A stretch of 7,502 bases of DNA from assembly GCA_030684755.1 (NCBI GenBank), contig JAUXXN010000550.1, positions 1-7,502 on the forward strand, written 5' to 3'. A program made the position numbers and the translations under genes. Below are positions 1 through 5,772 of this stretch, piece after piece; the first letter of the stretch is position 1; the number at the start of each line of letters is the position of its first letter. This DNA comes from Hydrogenophaga sp. GTDB lineage: Bacteria; Pseudomonadota; Gammaproteobacteria; Burkholderiales; Burkholderiaceae_C. The notes beneath the pieces are model-generated. The model searched no databases. It saw only the letters and a program-made list of their open reading frames with translations, and was not told the DNA's origin.

Positions 1-461
1 GCCACACGCTGCTTTTGCCCGCCCGAGAGCTGGTCGATGCGCTTGCCCTCGCTGCCCGGCAGGCCCACGCGCCGGAGCATGTCGGTGACCCTGGCTTTGG
101 CCATGGCGCTCTTGATGCCGCGCCGCTCCAGCCCGTAAGCGATGTTTTCGCCCACGCTCATCATGGGAAACAGCGCCAGGTGCTGGAACACCATGTTCAC
201 CGGGCGCCGGTTGGGCGGCACGCCGCGCATGGACGTGCCCTTGATCACGGTATCGCCCGCATCGGGCTCAATGAAGCCTGCCACTATGCGCAGCAGCGTG
301 GTCTTACCGCAGCCCGAAGGCCCGAGGATGGAAAAAAAGGAACCCCGCCGCACCTGGAAACTCAGGTCGTCCACCGCAACAAACGCACCGTAGCGTTTGC
401 TCACGGCGCGGATGTCGAGATCAGAAGTGCTGGCAGGGCTGCCCGCCGGGCTGGCGGGCAT
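1..461 (-). CDS. potA: Polyamine-type ABC transporter ATP-binding protein (PotA-like), 3' end beyond the window
   Basis: This is the ATPase subunit of an ABC importer, energising uptake of a substrate such as putrescine or spermidine from the cytoplasmic face of the inner membrane. About 153 N-terminal residues are visible. The Walker A motif GPSGCGKT is at residues 47-54, the Q-loop glutamine is in VFQHLALFP near residue 93, and the ABC signature LSGGQKQRV is at the window edge (residues 145-153). Walker B and the regulatory C-terminal domain lie outside. The ATG at 461 follows the binding-protein stop codon after 18 bases, so the two genes form one operon and may be translationally coupled. 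No good Shine-Dalgarno precedes this ATG; a GTG in the same frame at 476 is an alternative start. Family assignment is firm; polyamine specificity is inferred from the neighbouring PotD-like gene. Confidence 0.9.
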   Translation of the reverse strand, partial: MPASPAGSPASTSDLDIRAVSKRYGAFVAVDDLSFQVRRGSFFSILGPSGCGKTTLLRIVAGFIEPDAGDTVIKGTSMRGVPPNRRPVNMVFQHLALFPMMSVGENIAYGLERRGIKSAMAKARVTDMLRRVGLPGSEGKRIDQLSGGQKQRV

Positions 462-479
462 GGAAGCGGAAGCCACCGT

Positions 480-1555
480 TTACTTGGCGGCTTTGACACG
501 GTCGAGCACGCGACCTTCGATGTCTTCCAGACCGGCGGGCACGGCCGGGTACCACTTGATGTTCTTCAGCGCGGCTTCAGGGAAGCTGTCGGCGAACTGC
601 TTCTTGAGCACCGGGTCCATCATCTGGTCAGCGCCCTTGGAAGCGGTGAAGTTGCCGGCAGAAGACGCCACCTTGGCGGCGATCTCGGGTTTCATCACGA
701 AATTAATCCAGGCGTAGGCGGCTGCGTCGTTGCGGCCTTTGGCGGGTATGGCGAAGGTGTCCACCCAACCCAGCGCGCCCGACTTGGGAGCGATGAACTT
801 CACGTCAGGATTGGCTTTGTTGAGCTCCCAGCCGCCGGTGTCCCACATCATGGCGGTGGTCAGTTCACCCGAGCGGATGCCGGCCAGCAACTGGTCTTTG
901 CCGTCCCAGTAAAACTTCACGTTCTTCTTGCACTCGATCAGCTTCTTGCCCATGTCGTCCATCAGCGCGCCGTAGGCCTTGGGGTTGCTGTAGAGCGCAA
1001 ACGGGTCTTTGCCGGAAGCAAACGCCATGGCAATCAGCGTGGGGCGCTTCAGGCGCATGCTGACCTTGCCCGCGTTTTCGGCGGCGCACAGGTCGGCGTA
1101 GTCGGTGGCTTTGGAGGTCTTGGTGTTGACCACCAGTCCGTCGGTGCCCCAGATGTGCGGCAGGCCATACACCGCGCCGCCGGTGCTGGTGTTTTTCTTG
1201 GTGGCATCCAGCATGGACGGGATGAACAGATCGGCTTTGACCTTGCTCATGTCAAGCGCCTTGTAGATCTTGAACTCGGCCTGTGGGCCGGTGATGCGGT
1301 CCTGGCTGGGCTGGGCCAGGTCAAAGCCGGCGCCAGCGGTGGCGCGCAGCTTGGAGATCATTTCCTCGTTGTTGGAATTGGTCACCTCGACCTTGAACCC
1401 GGTCTCTTGGGTGAACTGCTCCACCACGTCTTTGGGCGCATAACCGCCCCAGGTGAGCAGGCGCAGGGTCTTGCTGTCTTGCTGTCTTGCGCCTGCGCGG
1501 CGCCAGCGGCCAGCATCAACGTGGCCAGAACGATCTTGGACAGGGGGCTTTTCAT
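480..1555 (-). pseudogene. potD: Polyamine-type ABC transporter periplasmic binding protein (PotD-like), frameshifted after the signal peptide
   Basis: The gene encodes an extracellular solute-binding protein that captures the substrate in the periplasm for the PotA-type transporter. The ATG at 1555 opens a classical Sec signal peptide: MKSPLSK, a hydrophobic core, then an AQA cleavage site near residue 22. The mature domain, beginning LRLLTWGGYAPKD and ending RVKAAK at 480, is in another frame. The switch falls in an 8-bp tandem repeat at 1468-1490. Removing one unit gives a continuous reading frame of 355 residues, the usual PotD length, with no other lesion seen. As it stands, translation from 1555 stops after 57 codons at 1382. 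A GTG at 1427 could start the mature domain but would leave it without an export signal. It may be a recent inactivation, a slippage-switchable gene or a sequence error. Substrate is inferred from family resemblance only. Confidence 0.85.
1468..1490. repeat. 8-bp tandem repeat (about 2.9 copies) causing the potD-like frameshift
   Basis: The unit GTCTTGCT (plus strand) occurs twice in full and then as seven of its eight bases. On the coding strand it encodes the QDSKT stretch just after signal-peptide cleavage. With 1.9 copies the frame would be open into the mature binding protein; the extra 8 bp moves it. Adding or losing units by replication slippage would change the frame, with an open frame returning at every third unit. 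Confidence 0.9.
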
Positions 1556-1697
1556 GGGGACTCGCTTTCGGGGGTGCATTGAAGGGTGTGTGACAGTGGT
1601 CCGCCCCAGGACGTTCTCAGGAGCGCGCCGGCGCCTAGGTTGCAAGCGTCAACGTCCGGCACAGAGCAGCGTATTTCAAGCGTGTGAAACAACGGTG

Positions 1698-1753
1698 ACA
1701 GCACGCCATGGGTCATGCCACCGTCCAAACGCACCTCGTACAAGTTTTGCATC
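1698..1753 (-). pseudogene. 56-bp remnant of an extradiol dioxygenase (DODA/LigB-type) gene with internal deletion
   Basis: On the minus strand this stretch reads MQNLYEVRLDGGMTHGVLS. Two parts of it match separate parts of the intact dioxygenase at 3214-4020, which reads THNLYEVRFD at residues 166-175 and RIDGGMTHGVLS near residue 247. At the DNA level, 1698-1725 matches 3264-3291 at 24 of 28 bases, and 1730-1753 matches 3503-3526 at 21 of 24. The roughly 210 bases between the two matching parts in the intact gene are missing, and the junction lies at a shared GTC. The histidine of the THNL motif is Q here. Similarity stops on both sides, so this is a relic or a copied scrap, not a gene. Confidence 0.75.
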
Positions 1754-1895
1754 CGCCTCGGCGCTGTACCCAGCGGCGAGAAACAGATCAATGGCTCACT
1801 GCGCCCATCGGACGCACAAGCGCCTACGGGTTTGTCCGCTGTCCTCCCATTTTTCGCACCCATAACATTAACCCTACCCCGTTCAGTATTTTTTA

Positions 1896-1901
1896 TGAGG
1901 A
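1896..1901 (+). promoter_or_regulatory. Ribosome binding site for the fccB-like gene
   Basis: TGAGGA lies seven bases before the ATG at 1909. It sets this start over in-frame upstream starts, the first at 1708, which would put a non-secretory extension in front of the Tat signal. Confidence 0.75.
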
Positions 1902-1908
1902 ATTCGCT

Positions 1909-3165
1909 ATGTCCGTACCGGTCACTTCCCGCCGCCATGTCCTACAGGCCACCGCCCTTGGCGTGGCCGCCCTCGCCACCGGCTGTGCCGCGATCGGTGG
2001 CAACGCCAAACCGCGTGTGGTGGTGGTCGGTGGCGGCTGGGGTGGCCTGGGTGCGGTTCGCGGCTTGTTGGCCGCTGGCGCAGCCGATGTCACCTTGGTC
2101 GAGCCCAACGAATCCTTTATGTCGTGCCCACTGAGCGCACATTTCATTGCGGGGTTCCAGCCCGCCAGCGACTTTCAGCGCAGCTACGCCCGGGTGGACC
2201 AACTCGGTGCCCGCCGTGTGCGCGAACGGGTGCTGGAAATTGACCGCACCAAACGCGAAGTGGTCACGGGCACGCAACGCCTGCCCTACGACTTTCTGGT
2301 GCTTTCGCTCGGTGTGGACTACATGGAAGAAAGCATCCAGGGCTACGCCGAAGCCCGTGCGCAACTGCCTGTGGGTTTTCGGGCGTTTGAGCAAATGGCG
2401 GTGCGCCAGCAGGTGGACGAATTCCTTGTCAAAGGAGGCAACTTCGTCATCAGCGCGCCCAAGCCGCCTTACCGCTGCCCGCCCGCGCCCTACGAGCGTG
2501 CCTTTTTGATTGCCGAGCAGATGAAACAGCGCGGCACCAAAGGCAAGATCATCATCGTGGATGCCAACCCCAACCCGATGCCCATGCCCATCTCCAAGCC
2601 GATCTTGAACGGTATGAAGAGCCTGTATTCGGCACAAATTGAATACATGCCCAACGTAGACATCCGCGCAGTGGACATGGGCAAGCGTCAGCTCAAAACC
2701 TCCGACGGCGACATTCCCTTTGCCCACGCCAACTTGGTGCTGCCTATGCGTGCGCCTGCGCTGATCCGCCAAGCCGGGTTGGGCGAACGCTGGGCTGCGG
2801 TGAAACTGCCCAGCTTTCAAACCCAGGCCGACGACCGCATTTACGTGATTGGTGATGCGCAGGGCACGCCACTGCCCAAGAGCGGACACGTGGCTTTCGG
2901 CAGCGGCCAGCAAGTGGCCGAGGCCATTGCCGAACGCATCGCAGGCAAAACCCCGGTCGTCGCCACGGGCGCGGTCGATTTGCCGCTGGGCATCTGCTGG
3001 GCCAACGTCACGCACAGTGAAGCGATCAACATCAACGTGTCGTCCACCGTATCGCCAGGCGAGCCACCCAAACTCAAGTTCACGGTAGACCCCGAGCACA
3101 ATGCACGCTCTGGTGCAGCAGCCATGAGTTGGGGCACCGGTATGTGGAAGGCCATGCTGGGCTGA
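1909..3165 (+). CDS. fccB: FccB/SoxF-like flavoprotein (sulfide dehydrogenase family), Tat-exported, possible lipoprotein
   Basis: This 418-residue FAD protein resembles the flavoprotein subunit of flavocytochrome c sulfide dehydrogenase, which oxidises sulfide in the periplasm and passes electrons to a cytochrome c. A twin-arginine signal (TSRRHVLQ, residues 6-13) precedes a hydrophobic stretch ending ALATGC, so Cys26 may be lipidated. The dinucleotide-binding motif VVVVGGGWGGLG spans residues 37-48. Cys73 in SFMSCPLS matches the cysteine that binds FAD covalently in FccB. Cys190 in YRCPPAPYER and Cys363 in GICWAN match the redox-active disulfide pair. A second FAD-contact region is IYVIGDAQ (311-318), and the C-terminal 60 or so residues fit the FCSD flavin-binding domain. 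A proline/methionine-rich run, NPNPMPMPISKP, sits at 220-231. No cytochrome partner (fccA/soxE) is in the window, so the electron acceptor and true substrate are unknown. Family is confident; sulfide as substrate is inferred from the conserved cysteines. Confidence 0.88.
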   Translation: MSVPVTSRRHVLQATALGVAALATGCAAIGGNAKPRVVVVGGGWGGLGAVRGLLAAGAADVTLVEPNESFMSCPLSAHFIAGFQPASDFQRSYARVDQLGARRVRERVLEIDRTKREVVTGTQRLPYDFLVLSLGVDYMEESIQGYAEARAQLPVGFRAFEQMAVRQQVDEFLVKGGNFVISAPKPPYRCPPAPYERAFLIAEQMKQRGTKGKIIIVDANPNPMPMPISKPILNGMKSLYSAQIEYMPNVDIRAVDMGKRQLKTSDGDIPFAHANLVLPMRAPALIRQAGLGERWAAVKLPSFQTQADDRIYVIGDAQGTPLPKSGHVAFGSGQQVAEAIAERIAGKTPVVATGAVDLPLGICWANVTHSEAININVSSTVSPGEPPKLKFTVDPEHNARSGAAAMSWGTGMWKAMLG

Positions 3166-3182
3166 GCGGTGCAGCGCTTTCC

Positions 3183-3202
3183 ATGCAGGCCCTGGCCTGC
3201 AT
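3183..3202. terminator. Hairpin between convergent genes, possible bidirectional terminator
   Basis: ATGCAGGC and GCCTGCAT form a perfect 8-bp stem around a 4-base loop. It lies 17 bases after the flavoprotein stop and 11 bases beyond the dioxygenase stop. The position between convergent genes suits a shared terminator. There is no T-run on either side, so it is not a classical intrinsic terminator. Confidence 0.45.
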
Positions 3203-3213
3203 CGGCATGTAGG

Positions 3214-4020
3214 TCAGTTCGGTGAAAAGTCGCTAACGCCACCAAACACAAACGCATCCATCGACAACACGCCGTGCGTCATGCCGCCGTCGATGCGCCG
3301 CGCAGGCACATCGGCGCCCGCCGCGCCCGCCGCCACCATCAGCGGCCACAAATGCTCGGCCGTGGGGTGGGCGCGCTGCGCGTGCGGCGCCACCGCCATG
3401 GTCTGCTGTAGGCGAGCGTGGTCGCGCCCGGTCACCGCATCGTTCACCCAGGCCGCGAACGCCACCGCGTAAGTCTCAGCCGCCGCATCGGGCGCGTCAA
3501 AGCGCACCTCGTACAGGTTGTGCGTCAAGCTGCCCGAACCGATCACCAACACGCCCTCGTCCGCCAGCGGTGCCAGCGCCTGGCCGTAGGCGTAGGCGCG
3601 TGCGCCGTCCAGCCGCGCGGGCAGCGACACCTGAAACACCGGAATATCGGCGCCCGGAAACAGGTACAGCAGCGGCACCCAGGCGCCGTGGTCCAAGCCC
3701 CACTGTGCATCGGCCTCTGCCGCCCAGCCGGCGGCGCGCAGCCGTTCAATGGCTCGCTGCGCCACCTCCGGCGCACCGGGCGCAGGGTATTGCAACTGGT
3801 ACAGCGCAGGCGGGAAACCGCCAAAGTCGTGAACCGTTTTCGGGCGCGGCGTGACGGCCACGCGCGGATCGCGCGTCATCCAATGCGGAGAAACCACCAA
3901 GATGGCCTTTGGGCGCGGCAAGGTTTTTCCCAGCGCAGTGAGCGCCGGGCCGGCCAAGCCGGGCTCTATGGCGAAAGTGGGTGAACCGTGGGAGATGAAG
4001 AGGACGGGCAGGCGGGGCAT
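3214..4020 (-). CDS. ygiD: LigB-type extradiol dioxygenase (4,5-DOPA dioxygenase / YgiD family)
   Basis: This 268-residue protein belongs to the class III extradiol ring-cleavage dioxygenases, close to the DODA/YgiD group, which opens catechol rings such as DOPA in the cytoplasm with a bound metal. Conserved family features are FISHGSPT (His11), VVSPHW (His46), LDHGAWVPL (His111), GSGSLTHNLYE (His167) and HPTAEHLWPL (His218, His223). The metal-binding histidines are expected among His11, His46 and the HPTAEH pair, with His167 as a likely catalytic residue. Length is close to that of YgiD. The ATG at 4020 begins the typical MPRLPVLFISHG N-terminus, with a weak AAGAAAG ribosome site before it. 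It is convergent with the flavoprotein gene and shares no operon with a visible aromatic pathway, so the natural substrate is uncertain. A scrap of a related gene lies at 1698-1753. Confidence 0.92.
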   Translation of the reverse strand: MPRLPVLFISHGSPTFAIEPGLAGPALTALGKTLPRPKAILVVSPHWMTRDPRVAVTPRPKTVHDFGGFPPALYQLQYPAPGAPEVAQRAIERLRAAGWAAEADAQWGLDHGAWVPLLYLFPGADIPVFQVSLPARLDGARAYAYGQALAPLADEGVLVIGSGSLTHNLYEVRFDAPDAAAETYAVAFAAWVNDAVTGRDHARLQQTMAVAPHAQRAHPTAEHLWPLMVAAGAAGADVPARRIDGGMTHGVLSMDAFVFGGVSDFSPN

Positions 4021-4099
4021 GGTGGTCTTTCTTGGCGGTGCCGCGCTGTGGCGGCGATGAAGAAGACTGTAAGGAATTGACCTGCCGCGTGGGTTCGAG

Positions 4100-4124
4100 A
4101 GGTTTGGAGATTGACGTCAAACCT
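4100..4124. repeat. Inverted repeat upstream of the dioxygenase gene
   Basis: AGGTTTG (4100-4106) and CAAACCT (4118-4124) are perfect inverted arms around an 11-base spacer. The 10-bp palindrome TTGACGTCAA (4111-4120) overlaps the right arm. The site lies in the 160-base gap between the SPFH operon end and the dioxygenase start, about 80 bases before that start. It could be an operator for the dioxygenase or a weak terminator for the operon; neither is shown by the sequence alone. Confidence 0.35.
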
Positions 4125-4180
4125 TTTGATGGGCTTGAGCACCCTTTCTGTGCAACCCGTCGATGGATTTTTTCAACAGC

Positions 4181-4447
4181 CTAGCGGGTTTTGCCATCGC
4201 TTTGGATGCGCCGCACACGCTTGCGGTAATCCCGCAAATTGTCGCCAGAGATGCGCGGCTGTTGCGTGCCCCTCACCTCGTTGACTTTGTGATCCGAACC
4301 GGTCACAGGCTCTGCCTTGACGTTGGTTTCGTATTCGAAGGTGTGCGATTTGTCGGTGTTGCGGTAGTACCGGTACAAGGCCCAATACAGGGCGGTTGCA
4401 CCGGCTGGCCCCAACAAAAGCAGCCACAGTGCGCCGTCGTCGTTCAT
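4181..4447 (-). CDS. Small single-pass membrane protein, function unknown
   Basis: This 88-residue protein has one hydrophobic segment at about residues 6-24 (ALWLLLLGPAGATALYWALY) followed by a charged, mostly polar tail of about 60 residues rich in R, K, D and N. I do not recognise a family. Two points argue that it is real. Its ATG overlaps the stop of the preceding zinc-ribbon gene in an ATGA arrangement, and a GGGAG ribosome site lies six bases ahead (4454-4458), inside that gene's end. It is therefore probably translated by coupling and may work in the same membrane complex as the SPFH and zinc-ribbon proteins. There are no cysteines, so it does not bind zinc the way its neighbour does. 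Confidence 0.75.
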   Translation of the reverse strand: MNDDGALWLLLLGPAGATALYWALYRYYRNTDKSHTFEYETNVKAEPVTGSDHKVNEVRGTQQPRISGDNLRDYRKRVRRIQSDGKTR

Positions 4448-5754
4448 GACGAACTCCCTATCACCCAGAGTGCAATGGCCTCAAGAAAGGTACCGGTAGC
4501 GAGGGCAGCCGTCAGCAGCTTCCACTGCTGCACTGGAACGCTGCCCATGGTCTCGCCAGTGCGGCCGTTCACCGCGATGTAGTGCAGCAGGCCGCCGTTT
4601 TTGCCTGGCTGGTGGTACGAATACAGCCACACGGGCAGGTACATCGACACCCAGCGTGTGCCGTGCACGCTGAGCTGCTCCTGCTCCCAGCGCACGCCTC
4701 GGTCGTAGCGGTTCACCGATGCCACCACCTGGGCGCGGGCGATCGACAGCACCTGGTCCTCTAGATGCGGAAGCAGATGGGCCACATCCAAGTTGCGCTT
4801 TTCCGACGTGACACCGACCAGATACGACGCGTTCCACTTCACCGCGTTCTTGGTGTCGAACGGCAAGATCGTATTGATGATGTTGTTGGTGTTGGTGCGC
4901 GTGTCCAGGTTGCGGCGGCTGGATGCGGACTCCATGGGCAGGTCGTCCACGGTGAAGTCCACATGCCGCTGGACCTGGTAAACGTCGGCGTCGTAATAGG
5001 TCTTTTTGTCTTTGCCGTTGCCCCGCGTGTAGCGGCGCGTCTCGATCTCGGCCTTACCGGCCACGTCTGCGCTCGCATTGATGTCAACGATCATGTACGG
5101 CAGGTAGACGCAGGTGACGTTGTCGGGCGTGAACTGGTCCTTGAAGGCCTTGAGCGCGAACAGGCGGCGTTTGTCCACGAACTGGCGGATGCGCGCGACC
5201 GCGTCGTCTTTTTTGATGCGGAAAGGCAATATGGCATCGGGCACCGCACCGTTGGCCACCTGCTCATTGACGCCGAAGACGTGCCGACACCAGTGACAAC
5301 GCGCGGTCATGGCGCTTTCGGTGTTGACCGTGACCTCGGCCCCGCAGCCCGCGCATTTGAAGCTCATCAGGCTGGCGGCGTCGGCTGCGATGTTCTGCGC
5401 GCCGGACGCGATAACCGTGCCCTTGAGCTGGTCGATGCCCTCGCCGAAACCGAATGCCTCTTCGACCCGCTCGCCGTGCCATTCGTTGCGGCAGTACAGG
5501 CAGACCAGCAGGTCGGTGCCAGGTTTGTGCCGAACCTCGGTGGCGCCGCATTTTGGGCAACGGTTCAGGCCATCCTTGAGCTCTTCGGCGGAGGTGTTGA
5601 TGGCGACCGGATCGGGCGCCAGCAGCTCATCGCGGATGGCCGCAGGCAGGGTCGCCGGGTCGATCGGGAAACTGCCCGGTGGCGGCGGTACCTGCTGCGG
5701 AGACCCCGGACCGTTGACCTGAGGACCCTGCGAAGGAACGTGGGGGTTGGACAC
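4444..5754 (-). CDS. Double zinc-ribbon (TFIIB-type) membrane-anchored protein, YdjG-like
   Basis: From the GTG start this is a 436-residue protein. It opens with a disordered Pro/Gly/Gln-rich stretch of about 35 residues. Two zinc ribbons follow: CPKC...CLYC (Cys66, 69, 85, 88) and CAGC...CHWC (Cys134, 137, 153, 156). The body carries marks of the bacterial TFIIB-type zinc-ribbon family: ILPFRIKKDDAV, KAFKD, VYLPYMIVD, a VQRHVDFTVDDLP segment, LPVWLYSY, and AVNGRTGETMGSVP near the end. The last 25 or so residues form one likely membrane segment (LLTAALATGTFLEAIALWVI). It follows the SPFH gene almost without a gap and overlaps the small membrane protein gene by four bases. In B. subtilis a zinc-ribbon membrane protein, YdjG, partners the SPFH protein YdjI and PspA; a similar role is inferred. 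A TTG at 5769 is an alternative start but has no ribosome site. Confidence 0.85.
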   Translation of the reverse strand: MSNPHVPSQGPQVNGPGSPQQVPPPPGSFPIDPATLPAAIRDELLAPDPVAINTSAEELKDGLNRCPKCGATEVRHKPGTDLLVCLYCRNEWHGERVEEAFGFGEGIDQLKGTVIASGAQNIAADAASLMSFKCAGCGAEVTVNTESAMTARCHWCRHVFGVNEQVANGAVPDAILPFRIKKDDAVARIRQFVDKRRLFALKAFKDQFTPDNVTCVYLPYMIVDINASADVAGKAEIETRRYTRGNGKDKKTYYDADVYQVQRHVDFTVDDLPMESASSRRNLDTRTNTNNIINTILPFDTKNAVKWNASYLVGVTSEKRNLDVAHLLPHLEDQVLSIARAQVVASVNRYDRGVRWEQEQLSVHGTRWVSMYLPVWLYSYHQPGKNGGLLHYIAVNGRTGETMGSVPVQQWKLLTAALATGTFLEAIALWVIGSSS

Positions 5755-5759
5755 GTTGG

Positions 5760-5763
5760 CTCC
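5760..5763 (-). promoter_or_regulatory. Ribosome binding site for the zinc-ribbon gene
   Basis: On the minus strand GGAG lies five bases before the GTG at 5754. It favours that start over the TTG at 5769, which sits only three bases after the SPFH stop codon with no Shine-Dalgarno of its own. Confidence 0.55.
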
Positions 5764-5772
5764 GTTCAACGG

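Larger units (their letters stand above)
1556..1908. other. Gene-free intergenic region between divergent potD-like and fccB-like genes
   Basis: These 353 bases lie between two divergently transcribed genes and should hold both promoters. I see no convincing -35/-10 pair on either strand. The AT-rich stretch 1862-1900 just before the flavoprotein gene is the likeliest promoter zone on the plus strand. The one recognisable element is the dioxygenase-like remnant at 1698-1753. A minus-strand open frame that crosses the remnant shows no family resemblance outside it. Confidence 0.6.

Noticed and set aside
480..1427. Treating the mature PotD-like domain from the GTG at 1427 as a complete gene
   Set aside because: The conserved N-terminal residues LRLLTWGGYAPKD and the signal peptide lie just upstream in other frames, so this is the 3' part of a frameshifted gene.
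15..1865. Long 616-codon plus-strand open frame opposite potA and potD
   Set aside because: It is antisense to two clearly recognised genes, has no family motif, is rich in His/Arg/Gly/Ala as high-GC shadow frames are, and crosses the intergenic gap without any start signal.
1552..1938. 128-codon minus-strand open frame in the potD/flavoprotein gap, considered as a small gene
   Set aside because: Only about 19 residues resemble anything, and those are the dioxygenase relic. The rest has no family features, and its start lies inside the flavoprotein gene.
2574..2604. Proline/methionine-rich run in the flavoprotein gene (NPNPMPMPI) as a repeat or frameshift artefact
   Set aside because: The frame and the flanking family motifs continue normally on both sides. 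It is a short low-complexity loop, too small to call a repeat element.
1942..3099. 385-codon minus-strand open frame opposite the flavoprotein gene
   Set aside because: It is a mirror frame of a gene with conserved FAD and cysteine motifs. Its composition is typical of a shadow and no ribosome site or family resemblance was seen.
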